A stretch of 64,000 nt of DNA from Saccharopolyspora soli (GCF_022678645.1 NZ_JALBWV010000016.1:1-64000); one strand, 5' to 3'; positions 8,506 through 17,121 are shown, counted from the first letter of the stretch. Numbers and translations are program-made. The notes: generated by a model not told the origin, from the sequence alone.

Positions 8506-10137
8506 GTGAAGGAAAGGGTGCTGCTCGATGCTGGCGTCGTGACTCGTTGTCGTCGGCGCGTACATCTTGAGCACGACCCTGCCATGCGGGACCAACCCCT
8601 CGCGCCGGTGGACCTGGGTATCGAACAGCGCATCGCCGACGCCGCGGAGCACCGCCAGGCCGTCGCGAAGTGGCTGAGCAGGGTGCTCGGCGCGGACTGG
8701 ACGGAAATCCCGCGCGGCGGCGCGGAAAGCCGCGAGGAACTGACGCTGGCCGCGATGCGCGCCGGGACCCGCTACATCTCCACCGCCCAACTGCCAACGG
8801 ATGAGATCGGTGGTCGGCGCGGTGTCGTCGACCTGCTGGTGCGCACCGACGATGGTTACGTACCGGTGCTGGTGGTGCGGCACAAGATCACCGATCCGGG
8901 CAGCGGCGCCCGCGTGTCGCCGATCGACCGGCCCGAACTGGCAGCCGCCCGGACCGATCCGACCCGCAAGGTGCGGGCGCAGCCCCGCGACCAACTCCGC
9001 CTGGCGCACGCCGTCCGGCTGCTGCAGGCATGCGAGATGGGTGCGACGGAGCACGTCGGTGGCGTGATCGGCGTTGAGGCCGACGTGGTGCTGTGGCACG
9101 ACCTGGAGGTGCCGAACTGGCCCGGTGGCCGCACCGCGCTCACCGAGTACGAGGTCCGGTTCGCCGACCGCTTGGCGGTGGCCTCGGCCGCTGCCGCGCA
9201 GGACGAACCGCTGGCGCTGCCCTCCCGGATCACCGAGTGCAAGGGCTGCCCGTGGTGGCCGACCTGCGAAGCGCGGCTGCGCGAAGCCAGCGACGTCAGC
9301 CTGGTGGTGCGCGGCGAGGACGCCGTCGCGCTGCGCGACATGGGCGTGTCCACAGTGGAGCAGCTGGCCGCGGTGCCGCTGGACAGCGCCGAACAGCTGC
9401 CGCTGACCGGGGTCCGCAACACCGATGCGATCCTGCTCGCCAAGGCATGGCTGCGGAACCTGCCGCTGGTGCGACGGGTGCGCGAGCTGACGGTGCCGCG
9501 CGCGGACGTGGAAGTCGACGTGGACATGGAGAGCTACGCCGACGCCGGGGCCTACCTGTGGGGTTGTTGGCTGTCCGGGGTGGACATCGGCGAGGAACCG
9601 GGTTACCAGGCGTTCGTCAGCTGGGAGCCGCTGCCCTCCGACGACGAGGCGCGTTCCTTCGCGGAGTTCTGGACGTGGTTCGGTTCGGTGCGCCGCCGCG
9701 CGTACGAGCGCGGTTTGAGCTTCCGCGCCTACTGCTACAACGAGCTCGCGGAGAACCGCTGGATGCTCGCGTCCGCCGAGCGGTTCGCCGGGAAGCCGGG
9801 TGTGCCGTCGGTGGCCGAGGTGCGCGAGTTCATCGACTCCGCCGAGTGGGTCGACCTGTTCGCCTCGGTGCGGGAGCAGTTCCTCTGCCCGAACGGCAAG
9901 GGCCTGAAGGTGATCGCGCCGAGCGCCGGGTTCGGCTGGCGGGACGCCGAGGCCAGCGGCGAGAACTCGATGCGCTGGTACCGCGACGCGGTGGGCCTGT
10001 GCGGCGACGCGCCGGTGCTGTCCCAGCGCGACCGGATCCTGCGCTACAACGAGGACGACGTGCGCGCGACCTGGACGATCCGCCGCTGGATGACTTCCGA
10101 AGCGGCCCACCGAATCCCGTACGCGGCCGACCTCTGA
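8506..10137 (+). CDS. TM0106 family RecB-like putative nuclease
   Basis: This 543-aa predicted nuclease has a PD-(D/E)xK-like N-terminal half, a Cys cluster (CKGCPWWPTCEARLR, about residues 245-260) like the Fe-S cluster region of RecB/Cas4-type nucleases, and a C-terminal RNase H-like half (VDMESYADAGAYLWG near 340, ending YNEDDVRATWTIRRW). The same architecture occurs in the TM0106 family, whose cellular role is undefined; DNA repair or processing is plausible. The GTG start fits the leaderless -10 box at 8494-8499. It stands alone and ends in a bidirectional terminator shared with the dehydrogenase gene. Confidence 0.88.
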   Translation: MKERVLLDAGVVTRCRRRVHLEHDPAMRDQPLAPVDLGIEQRIADAAEHRQAVAKWLSRVLGADWTEIPRGGAESREELTLAAMRAGTRYISTAQLPTDEIGGRRGVVDLLVRTDDGYVPVLVVRHKITDPGSGARVSPIDRPELAAARTDPTRKVRAQPRDQLRLAHAVRLLQACEMGATEHVGGVIGVEADVVLWHDLEVPNWPGGRTALTEYEVRFADRLAVASAAAAQDEPLALPSRITECKGCPWWPTCEARLREASDVSLVVRGEDAVALRDMGVSTVEQLAAVPLDSAEQLPLTGVRNTDAILLAKAWLRNLPLVRRVRELTVPRADVEVDVDMESYADAGAYLWGCWLSGVDIGEEPGYQAFVSWEPLPSDDEARSFAEFWTWFGSVRRRAYERGLSFRAYCYNELAENRWMLASAERFAGKPGVPSVAEVREFIDSAEWVDLFASVREQFLCPNGKGLKVIAPSAGFGWRDAEASGENSMRWYRDAVGLCGDAPVLSQRDRILRYNEDDVRATWTIRRWMTSEAAHRIPYAADL

Positions 10138-10138
10138 A

Positions 10139-10186
10139 GGTCGTGAGCGCCAAACCGGGTTGGAGCCCGGTTGAGCACTCACGACC
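10139..10186. terminator. Nested bidirectional terminator, outer stem GGTCGTGAG
   Basis: Outer arms GGTCGTGAG (10139-10147) and CTCACGACC (10178-10186) enclose an inner stem AACCGGG/CCCGGTT (10153-10159, 10166-10172). It fills the whole convergent gap between the nuclease and dehydrogenase stops. Confidence 0.8.
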
Positions 10187-11233
10187 CTACGGCACGACGA
10201 CGGCGCGGCCGTTGACCTGGCCGTCGTGCAGCCGCTCGTACACCTCCGGCGCCTGGTCGAGGCCGAAGGTCTCGACGTGCGCCCGCACCTCGCCCGACCG
10301 GGCCAGGTCGAGGACTTCGATCAACTCCGCGCGGCTACCCCAGTACGGCGAGGTCACCGAAACCTCGTGCGGCAGCAGCCCGAACGCCACCGGCAGCGGC
10401 GCCCCACCGACCCCGACGATGGTGATGTCGCCTGCCACCGCGACCGACCGCGCGGCGATCCGCACCGTCGACTCGGTTCCGACGAAGTCCAGCACCACGT
10501 CCGCGCCCAGCCCGCCGGTCAACTGCCGGACCCGCTGCGGCGCCATGTCGTCCGAACGCGCCGCCTCGTGCGCGCCGACCTGCCGGGCCAGCGCCAGCTT
10601 CTCGTCCGCCACGTCCAGCGCGATCACCTGCGCACCGGTGGTGGCGCGCAGGATCTGCACGGCGAGGTGCCCGAGGCCGCCCGCGCCGATCACCAGCGCT
10701 GTGCTGCCGCCGACCAGCTTCGGCAGCGACCGCTTGATCGCGTGGTAGGGGGTCAGCCCGGCGTCGGTCAGCGGCGCGGCCTGCGCCGGATCCAGGCCGT
10801 TCAGCGGAAGCAGGTGCCGGACGTCGTCCACCAGCAGGTACTCGGCCATCGCTCCGGGCCAGCCGAGGCCGGGTGGCCGGATGCCCAGCCGGGCGGCGCT
10901 GGTGCAGTAGTTCTCCTTGCCTTGCGCGCAGTTCCGGCACACCCCGCAGCCCCATGCGCCGTACACCGCGACGGAATCGCCCTCGGTCACACCTCGTGCG
11001 CCGGGGCCCAGTTCGGCGACCGTGCCAACGCCTTCGTGCCCGAGGGTTATCGGCAGCTGGAACGGGAGCCGCTCCGCTGGCCAGCTCATCAGCGCGACGT
11101 CCGAATGGCACATCCCGGCGGCGGTCACCGCCAGCAGCACCTGGCCGGGGCCGGGTTCGGGCTTGGGCACCTCGACGACCACCGGTCCCGCACCGATGCG
11201 CGGGTACTGCACGGCCTTCATGACCTCGCCCAT
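10187..11233 (-). CDS. Zinc-dependent alcohol dehydrogenase (MDR family)
   Basis: This 348-aa NAD(P)-dependent medium-chain dehydrogenase shows the catalytic zinc ligands (Cys in GMCHSDV, GHEGVG), the structural zinc Cys set (GCGVCRNCAQGKENYC) and a Rossmann motif VIGAGGLGHLA. It resembles AdhT-type alcohol dehydrogenases; substrate unknown. ATG at 11233 is supported by GGGAGGGAG upstream; Met5 is an alternative start. It lies 22 bp downstream of an SDR gene in the same direction, so the two may act in one pathway. Confidence 0.9.
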   Translation of the reverse strand: MGEVMKAVQYPRIGAGPVVVEVPKPEPGPGQVLLAVTAAGMCHSDVALMSWPAERLPFQLPITLGHEGVGTVAELGPGARGVTEGDSVAVYGAWGCGVCRNCAQGKENYCTSAARLGIRPPGLGWPGAMAEYLLVDDVRHLLPLNGLDPAQAAPLTDAGLTPYHAIKRSLPKLVGGSTALVIGAGGLGHLAVQILRATTGAQVIALDVADEKLALARQVGAHEAARSDDMAPQRVRQLTGGLGADVVLDFVGTESTVRIAARSVAVAGDITIVGVGGAPLPVAFGLLPHEVSVTSPYWGSRAELIEVLDLARSGEVRAHVETFGLDQAPEVYERLHDGQVNGRAVVVP

Positions 11234-11255
11234 CGGCGAAGCTCCCTCCCACCGA

Positions 11256-12014
11256 TTACCGCGGTGCCATCCGCAGTGCGCCGTCCATCCGGATGACCTC
11301 GCCGTTGAGGTAGTCGTGCTCGACGATGTCCACCGCGAGCTGCGCGAAATCGTCGGGCGTGCCCAGCCGCTTCGGGAACGGCACGCTCGCGGCCAGCCCG
11401 GTGCGGAACTCGTCGCTGATGGTGGCCAGCATCGGGGTGTCCACGATGCCCGGCGCGATGGTCATCACGCGGATCCCGGCCGAGGCCAGGTCGCGTGCGG
11501 CGGGCAGCGTCAGGCTCGCCACCCCGCCCTTGGACGCCGCGTAGGCGGCCTGGCCGATCTGCCCGTCGAACGCGGCGACCGAGGCGGTGTTGATCACCAC
11601 GCCGCGCTGCCCCTGCTGATCGGGTTCGGTCTGCCCGATCGCCGCCGCGGCCAGCCGCAGCACGTTGAAGGTGCCGATCAGGTTGACCTCGATGACCTTG
11701 CGGAACAGGTCGAAGTCGTGCGGGCCCTGCCGCCCGACGATCCGCGCGGACGGCCCGATGCCCGCGCAGTTCACCACGATCCGCAGCGGGGTCCCGGCGC
11801 CGGCGGCCTGCTCGACCGCGGTCCGCACCTGGTCCGCGTCAGTGACGTCGGCGGCCGTGTAGGTGACCCCGTCGACGACCGGCGCGGCGGCCGCGGCGTC
11901 CGGCAGGTCCACCGCGAACACCTGCGCTCCGCGTGAGGCGAGTGCTCGCGCGGTGGCCGCGCCAAGGCCGGAAGCCCCGCCGGTGACGATCGCCGCGGTG
12001 TCGGTGATCAGCAT
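11256..12014 (-). CDS. SDR family 3-hydroxyacyl-CoA dehydrogenase (HSD10-like)
   Basis: This 252-aa short-chain dehydrogenase has cofactor motif TGGASGLG (residues about 10-17), NCAGIG, the catalytic Ser region and YAASKGG. The stretch VVINTASVAAFDGQIGQAAYA and the ending YLNGEVIRMDGALRM are characteristic of HSD17B10-like 3-hydroxyacyl-CoA dehydrogenases, which oxidise 3-hydroxyacyl-CoA in beta-oxidation or branched amino-acid breakdown. I start it at ATG 12014, with AAAGGAACG just upstream; the frame stays open farther upstream but without family similarity. Probably co-transcribed with the zinc dehydrogenase. Confidence 0.88.
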   Translation of the reverse strand: MLITDTAAIVTGGASGLGAATARALASRGAQVFAVDLPDAAAAAPVVDGVTYTAADVTDADQVRTAVEQAAGAGTPLRIVVNCAGIGPSARIVGRQGPHDFDLFRKVIEVNLIGTFNVLRLAAAAIGQTEPDQQGQRGVVINTASVAAFDGQIGQAAYAASKGGVASLTLPAARDLASAGIRVMTIAPGIVDTPMLATISDEFRTGLAASVPFPKRLGTPDDFAQLAVDIVEHDYLNGEVIRMDGALRMAPR

Positions 12015-12118
12015 CTGCTCGTTCCTTTGCGTCTGTTGCGGGTATCCCGGCATGTCTAACACCCGGGAACGGCCTTGCCCAGCATCTGACGCGGAACGGA
12101 CAGGCGGCGAATCGGCGG

Positions 12119-12241
12119 TCAGCGATGGCGTTGCACCCGTCGTTGCGAAGTCATCTCGACCAGCGCCAGCAACGCCACCAGCGGCAGCGCGGCCAGCAGC
12201 GCCAGGCCAGCGAACAGTGCGGCGATCCCGATCAGCTCCAT
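12119..12241 (-). CDS. Possible small single-helix membrane protein
   Basis: This 40-codon frame encodes one strongly hydrophobic helix (LIGIAALFAGLALLAALPL..., residues 3-28) followed by a basic tail (TSQRRVQRHR). That is typical of small actinobacterial membrane proteins with a positive-inside C-terminus. Starts at ATG; no clear ribosome site. It lies between the SDR gene and repeat copy B. Expression is unproven. Confidence 0.4.
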   Translation of the reverse strand: MELIGIAALFAGLALLAALPLVALLALVEMTSQRRVQRHR

Positions 12242-12360
12242 GCGAAAGAGCGTGGTCGGTGAAACCGGCCCGGCGCGTCGGCCACCGGTGCATTTCTGCT
12301 GTCCGTCCGAGCGAAAACCCCATCACCGACCGTGGTCATAGCCCAAATGGCTCATCTCAG

Positions 12361-12580
12361 TGTCTGTCTTTGTTCTTGTTCTTTGAAGCGGCGCCAGCCG
12401 CTTAGCCCACGCTCGCAACCGGCACCGCGGCGGGTTCTCAGGCTGTGCCCACTGGCGTTCTCTGGGAGGACCTACCTCGACCTGGTGTATTGGGCGTACA
12501 TGATGTCGGGGATCCCGGACGGAGACGGCGTGTGAGGTTCCGCTACCCGCACCGCCGCGCAGAACGAGTTCGAAGACAGG
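12361..12580 (+). repeat. Dispersed 220-bp repeat element, copy B (full length)
   Basis: Near-identical to copy E in sequence and length. It begins TGTCTGTCTTTGTTCTTG, then a hairpin AAGCGGC...GCCGCTT, CCGCGGCGGG, the GGGATCCC palindrome, and ends GAGTTCGAAGACAGG. Its two ends are imperfect inverted repeats. Its 3' end lies 3 bp from the stop of the aldo/keto reductase gene on the other strand. Together with the preceding 120 bp it fills the gap from 12242 to 12583. Confidence 0.9.
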
Positions 12581-12583
12581 CTT

Positions 12584-13546
12584 TCAGCGTTGCAGAGGTG
12601 GGGAAATCGTGTCGATGGTCTCCAGATCCGCTTGGGTGGGGCGCCATTCGCCAGCCACCGCGTTCGCCTGGACCTGCTCCGGCGTGGTGGCGCCGGTGAT
12701 CACCGAGCCGACCACCTCTTGCGCGGCCAGCCAGCCGACCGCGACCGAGGTCATCGGGATGCCGCGCTGTTCGGCGAAGGTTCGCAGCCGCTCGATGCGT
12801 TCCCACGGCGCGTCCGCCAGCATCTGGTTCCGGTTCGCCAACCGGCTGCCCGCAGGCGGTTCCTGGTCCTGCCGGTACTTGCCGGTGAGCAGCCCGTTGG
12901 CAAGCGGGAAGTACGGGATGATCCCGACGCCGAACCGCTTGCAGGCCGGGACCACCTCGCGTTCGGCCTCCCGCGCCAGCAGCGAGTAGTGGTTCTGCGC
13001 CGACACCGGTGCGGTCAACGCGGACGAGGAGGACGTCCACGACGCGTCGGCGATCTCCCAGCCCGCCAGGTTGCAGTGCCCGAGGTAGCGGATCTTGCCT
13101 TCGCGCACCAGGTCGTCGAGCACCGACAGGGTTTCCTCCATCGGCGTGAGCCGGTCCGGTCGGTGCAGCTGGTAGAGGTCGATCCAGTCGGTGGCCAGGC
13201 GGCGCAGCGACGACTCGACGGCCCGGCGCACGTAGCGGCGGGAGCCGCGCGCGGTGAAGTCCGGGCCGTTGTTGCCCTGCATGTCCATGCCGAACTTGGT
13301 GGCGATGATCGCGTGCTCGCGGCGTCCGGACAGCGCCTGCCCGAGCAACTCCTCGCTGCGCCCGCGCGGCGAGCCGTAGACGTCGGCTACGTCGAAGAAG
13401 GTGATCCCGGCATCGAGCGCGGCATCCACCACGGCTCGTGCGCCAGCCAGGGATTCAGTTGCCGTGCCCGGTCGGCCGAGGTTGTTGCAACCGAGGCCGA
13501 CAGCACTCACCACGAGACCGGATTCGCCCAAGCGTCGCTGTTCCAC
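12584..13546 (-). CDS. Aldo/keto reductase
   Basis: This 320-aa NADPH-dependent reductase has an AKR (beta/alpha)8 fold. The catalytic tetrad regions are visible: Asp/Tyr in FFDVADVYG, Lys in IIATKFGMDM, His in YQLHRPDR. It resembles the stress-type AKRs (YhdN/GSP69-like) that reduce aldehydes. The start is GTG 13546 (VEQRRLGESGL), matching the family N-terminus; the frame stays open farther upstream over the ugd gene but that part is spurious. Divergent from ugd by about 156 bp. Confidence 0.88.
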   Translation of the reverse strand: MEQRRLGESGLVVSAVGLGCNNLGRPGTATESLAGARAVVDAALDAGITFFDVADVYGSPRGRSEELLGQALSGRREHAIIATKFGMDMQGNNGPDFTARGSRRYVRRAVESSLRRLATDWIDLYQLHRPDRLTPMEETLSVLDDLVREGKIRYLGHCNLAGWEIADASWTSSSSALTAPVSAQNHYSLLAREAEREVVPACKRFGVGIIPYFPLANGLLTGKYRQDQEPPAGSRLANRNQMLADAPWERIERLRTFAEQRGIPMTSVAVGWLAAQEVVGSVITGATTPEQVQANAVAGEWRPTQADLETIDTISPPLQR

Positions 13547-13702
13547 GGCTGGTGAGCCTAAACGGCCGGTCACCGGCTCGTCACGTAGGACGTACGGCGC
13601 GTGAACAGTTGGCGAAGCCGGTTCCGCTGGGCAGGTGATGTGCCACCATGCCGGTGGGGCCCGCGACCGATCGGTCGTGCGAGGTGAAGGGGTGTGTGAC
13701 TG

Positions 13703-14995
13703 GTGTTCGCCCGTCGGATCGTTGTGGTCGGAACCGGGTACGTCGGGCTGACGACCGGGGCGTGTCTCGCGTCGCTCGGGCACCGGGTGGTGTGCAGCGA
13801 TGTGAACGCCGCGAAGGTCGAGCAGCTCTCCCGTGGTGAAGTGCGGATCCACGAGCCCGGCCTCGGTGAGCTGGTGCAGGAGGGCATCGCGGCCGGTCGG
13901 TTGTCCTTTGTGGTCTCCTCGGCCGATGCGGTCGCCGAGGCCGAGGTGGTCTTCCTGTGCGTGCCGACGCCGATGGGCTCCGGCGGCCGGGCCGACCTGG
14001 CGGCCGTGGAATCGGTGGCTGGCGAAGTGCGCGAGTTGCTGCCCGAGGGATGCGTGCTGGTGACCAAGTCGACGGTGCCGGTGGGCACTTCGGCGCGGTT
14101 GCGCGAGCTGGTGGGGCGCGATGACGTCGCGGTGGTCAGCAACCCGGAGTTCCTGCGCGAGGGCTCGGCGGTGCGCGACTTCCTGAACCCGGACCGGATC
14201 GTGGTCGGCTCGGACAGCCAGGACGCGGCTGAACGGGTGGCGGCGCTGTACGCGCGGCTCGGTGCGCCGACAGTGCTCACCGACGCGGCAAGCGCCGAGA
14301 TGGTCAAGTACGCGGCGAACTGCTTCCTGGCGACGAAGCTCTCCTACGTCAACGCGATCGCGGAGTTGTGCGAGCGGCTGGGCGCGGACATCGCCGACGT
14401 GACCGAGGGGATGGGCTACGACCGCCGGATCGGGCAGTCGTTCCTGCAACCGGGACCGGGCTGGGGCGGCTCCTGCCTGCCGAAGGACACCGCGGCGTTG
14501 TTGCAGGTCGCGGAGGCGGTGGACTTCGAATTCCCGTTGTTGCAGGCCACCATCTCGTCGAACGCGCGGCAGCGCGAGCGGATGGCGACCAAGGTCGTCG
14601 AAGCCTGCGGCGGCAGCCTGGACGGGGTGCGGCTGGCACTGCTGGGCTTGACCTTCAAGGCGGGCACCGACGACGTGCGCGACTCACCGGCGTTGGAGGT
14701 GGCGCGGCTGCTGGCCGAACGCGGTGCGGAGCTCGTCGCCTACGACCCCGGACTGCGCGGTGACGAGGCGCAGCTGCCGCCGGAAGTGACGTTGGTGGAC
14801 GACCCGTACCAGGCCGCGAAGGACGCCGCGGCGCTGGTGCTGCTGACCGAGTGGCAGGAGTTCCGGACGCTGGACTGGAACCGGCTGGCCGACGCGCTGG
14901 ACGGCCCGGTGGTCGTGGACACCCGAAACCACCTCGACCCGGACGTCCTGCGCCGAGCGGGTCTGTCCTGGCGCGGCGTCGGCAGAACCCGCTGA
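13703..14995 (+). CDS. ugd: UDP-glucose 6-dehydrogenase
   Basis: This 430-aa enzyme oxidises UDP-glucose to UDP-glucuronate with two NAD+. Seen: N-terminal Rossmann motif VVVGTGYVGLTTG, NPEFLREGSAV (about residue 150), catalytic Cys in GGSCLPKD (about 257) and the C-terminal UDP-binding domain (LTFKAGTDDVRDSP). Length is normal. The start is GTG with AAGGGG upstream. Its product feeds cell-wall or exopolysaccharide glucuronosylation. Repeat copy C begins 9 bp after the stop. Confidence 0.93.
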   Translation: MFARRIVVVGTGYVGLTTGACLASLGHRVVCSDVNAAKVEQLSRGEVRIHEPGLGELVQEGIAAGRLSFVVSSADAVAEAEVVFLCVPTPMGSGGRADLAAVESVAGEVRELLPEGCVLVTKSTVPVGTSARLRELVGRDDVAVVSNPEFLREGSAVRDFLNPDRIVVGSDSQDAAERVAALYARLGAPTVLTDAASAEMVKYAANCFLATKLSYVNAIAELCERLGADIADVTEGMGYDRRIGQSFLQPGPGWGGSCLPKDTAALLQVAEAVDFEFPLLQATISSNARQRERMATKVVEACGGSLDGVRLALLGLTFKAGTDDVRDSPALEVARLLAERGAELVAYDPGLRGDEAQLPPEVTLVDDPYQAAKDAAALVLLTEWQEFRTLDWNRLADALDGPVVVDTRNHLDPDVLRRAGLSWRGVGRTR

Positions 14996-15004
14996 TTTGG
15001 AGCA

Positions 15005-15200
15005 TGTCTTCCAAGCTCGTCTTGCGTGACGGTGCGGGTGGCGGAACCTCAGACGCTGTCTCGGTCCGGGATCCCCGACATCATGTATGTCCGATACACC
15101 ACGTCGTGGCTGTCCTCCCGACACGACGTCTGAGAACCCGCGGCGGTGCCGGTTGTGAGGGTGGGCTAAGCGGCTTCGCCGCTTCAAAAGAACAAAGACA
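15005..15200 (-). repeat. Dispersed repeat element, copy C (about 196 bp, diverged)
   Basis: On the minus strand it matches copies B, D and E at the AAGCGGC/GCCGCTT hairpin, CCGCCGCGGGTTCTCAG, GGGATCCCGGACCGAGAC and the GAGGTTCCGCCACCC block. The central part (CGTCGTGTCGGGAGGACAG) is shorter than in B and E. The TGTCTT end lies 9 bp past the ugd stop codon. Confidence 0.85.
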
Positions 15201-15250
15201 AGCGCTTGGGCAAAACTGCCCGACTATCGCTAGAAGTGGTGATCGGGGCC

Positions 15251-15256
15251 TAGGGT
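15251..15256 (+). promoter_or_regulatory. -10 box TAGGGT, leaderless promoter of the GGT gene
   Basis: TAGGGT, 7 nt, then GTG 15264; no ribosome site is present between them. Confidence 0.6.
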
Positions 15257-15263
15257 AGTTGAC

Positions 15264-17072
15264 GTGTTTACCACTCGCCCGGAACTCGCTGGCACGCACG
15301 GCATGGTCGCCTCCACGCACTGGCTCGCCTCCGCGGCAGGCATGGCCGTGCTGGAGGACGGCGGAAACGCCTTCGACGCCGCGGTCGCGGCCGGTTTCGT
15401 CCTGCAGGTAGTCGAACCGCACCTGAACGGTCCGGGCGGCGAAGTCCCCGCGCTGTTCGCCACCGCGGACGATCCGCGCCCGCGCGCGCTCTGCGGCCAG
15501 GGCCCGGCCCCGGCCGGGGCGACGATCGCCCACTACCGCGACGAACTCGGCCTGGACCTGGTGCCGGGCACCGGATTCCTGGCGACCACCGTGCCGGGCG
15601 CGTGGGACGGCTGGCTGTTGCTGCTGCGCGATCACGGCACCAAGACGCTCCGCGACGTGCTGAAGTACGCGATCGGCTACGCCCGCAGCGGGTTCCCGGT
15701 CGTGGCGCGGATCAACACCACCGTCGACACGGTCCGCGAGATGTTCGTCGAGCACTGGCCGACCTCGGCCCAGCTCTGGCTGTCCGACGGCGCGCCGCCC
15801 GTTGCGGGCAGCGTGTTCAAGAACCCGGCGTTGGCCGACACCTGGGAGCGGCTGCTCGCCGAAGGTGAGGCAGCTGGCGCCGGTCGCGAGGCGCAGATCG
15901 ACGCCGCCCGCCGTGCCTGGTCGCAGGGTTTCGTGGCCGAAGCGGTCGAGAAGTTCGTGCGCACGCCGCACCGGGACAATTCCGGGCGGGACCACGCGGG
16001 AGTCCTCACCGCGCAGGACATGGCCGAGTTCGAGGCCAGTTTCGAGGCGCCGCTGACCGTCGACCTGCCGGGCGATTGGACCTTGGCGAAGTTCGGCATC
16101 TGGACGCAGGGCCCGGCTTTGGCGCAGCAACTGCGGATCCTGGAGGGCCTGACCGATCAGATCAACTACACCGACGGGATCGCCGACGCGGACACGGTGC
16201 ACGTCGCGGTCGAGGCGGCCAAGCTCGCCTTCGCCGACCGCGAGGCGTGGTACGGCGACTCCGCGGATCCCGACGTCTTCGCCGACCTGGTGTCCCGCGA
16301 CTACGCCGCCACCCGCCGCGCGCTGATCGGCGAGCGCGCCTCGCTCGACCTGCGCCCAGGTGCGCCGGGCGGTCGCAACGCGGTCCTGCCCGCGCACGTC
16401 GCCGAAGGGCGCGGCGTGGACGGCTCGAAGGACACCGGCGCTGCTGGCATCGGTGAACCCACGGTGGCGCCGAGCGGGGAGAGCCGCGGCGACACGGTGC
16501 ACGTCGATGTGGTGGACCGGTGGGGCAACATGATCTCGGCGACGCCGTCCGGCGGCTGGTTGCAGTCCTCGCCGACCATCCCGGAACTGGGTTTCTGCCT
16601 CGGCAGCCGGGCCCAGATGTTCTGGCTGGACCGGGGTTTGCCGAACTCGCTGGCACCGGGCAAGCGGCCGCGGATCACGCTGACCCCGTCGCTGGCGCTG
16701 CGCGGTGGCGTGCCGACGCTGGCCTTCGGCACGCCGGGCGGCGATCAGCAGGACCAGTGGCAGCTGTGCTTCTGGCTGGCGCACGTGCACGCCGGGCTGA
16801 ACCTCCAGGAGGCGATCGACTCACCGGCCTGGCACTCCGCCGCGTTCCCGAGCTCCTTCTACCCGCGAGGCTGGGAGCCCGGCCGCGTCGTCGCGGAGTC
16901 CCGCCTCGGCGCAGAGCGCCTCGCGGAGCTCAGCCGCCGGGGCCACGACGTGCTGGACGCGGGTCCATGGGAGCTCGGCCGCCTCTCGGCGGTCTCCCGC
17001 GACCCGGAGTCCGGCCTGCTGCGCGCCGCCGCCAACCCCCGAGGCAACCAGGGCTACGCCGTCGGCCGCTGA
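15264..17072 (+). CDS. Gamma-glutamyltransferase family protein
   Basis: This 602-aa Ntn-hydrolase-fold protein is collinear with gamma-glutamyltransferases. The N-terminal block GMVASTHWLASAAGM...GGNAFDAAVAA is followed by GGE(V)PALFAT. The predicted autocleavage/nucleophile Thr lies in GDTVHVDVVDRWGNMIS (about residue 410), and SPTIPELGF and GTPGGDQQDQWQL lie near the C-terminus. It has no obvious signal peptide, so it belongs to the cytosolic-type GGT-like group (YwrD-like) whose substrate is uncertain. Starts at a leaderless GTG. It ends in a nested terminator shared with glycerate kinase. Confidence 0.88.
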   Translation: MFTTRPELAGTHGMVASTHWLASAAGMAVLEDGGNAFDAAVAAGFVLQVVEPHLNGPGGEVPALFATADDPRPRALCGQGPAPAGATIAHYRDELGLDLVPGTGFLATTVPGAWDGWLLLLRDHGTKTLRDVLKYAIGYARSGFPVVARINTTVDTVREMFVEHWPTSAQLWLSDGAPPVAGSVFKNPALADTWERLLAEGEAAGAGREAQIDAARRAWSQGFVAEAVEKFVRTPHRDNSGRDHAGVLTAQDMAEFEASFEAPLTVDLPGDWTLAKFGIWTQGPALAQQLRILEGLTDQINYTDGIADADTVHVAVEAAKLAFADREAWYGDSADPDVFADLVSRDYAATRRALIGERASLDLRPGAPGGRNAVLPAHVAEGRGVDGSKDTGAAGIGEPTVAPSGESRGDTVHVDVVDRWGNMISATPSGGWLQSSPTIPELGFCLGSRAQMFWLDRGLPNSLAPGKRPRITLTPSLALRGGVPTLAFGTPGGDQQDQWQLCFWLAHVHAGLNLQEAIDSPAWHSAAFPSSFYPRGWEPGRVVAESRLGAERLAELSRRGHDVLDAGPWELGRLSAVSRDPESGLLRAAANPRGNQGYAVGR

Positions 17073-17075
17073 CTC

Positions 17076-17121
17076 GTCGTGAGTGGTAATGGTCGCTATA
17101 GCGACCACAACCACTCACGAC
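17076..17121. terminator. Nested bidirectional terminator, outer stem GTCGTGAGTGGT
   Basis: Outer arms GTCGTGAGTGGT (17076-17087) and ACCACTCACGAC (17110-17121) enclose the perfect palindrome GGTCGCTATAGCGACC (17091-17106). It lies between the convergent GGT and glycerate kinase genes. Confidence 0.85.

Noticed and set aside
8500..10182. A 560-codon antisense frame over the RecB-like nuclease
   Set aside because: Same GC-frame artefact; composition is Arg/His/Ala-rich without domains.
12332..12535. A 67-codon frame through repeat copy B and its counterpart in copy E (…YWAYMMSGIPD…)
   Set aside because: Copies C and D carry indels that break this frame, so the repeat is not coding.
15081..16790. 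A 569-codon antisense frame over the GGT gene
   Set aside because: Shadow frame; GGT motifs are on the plus strand.
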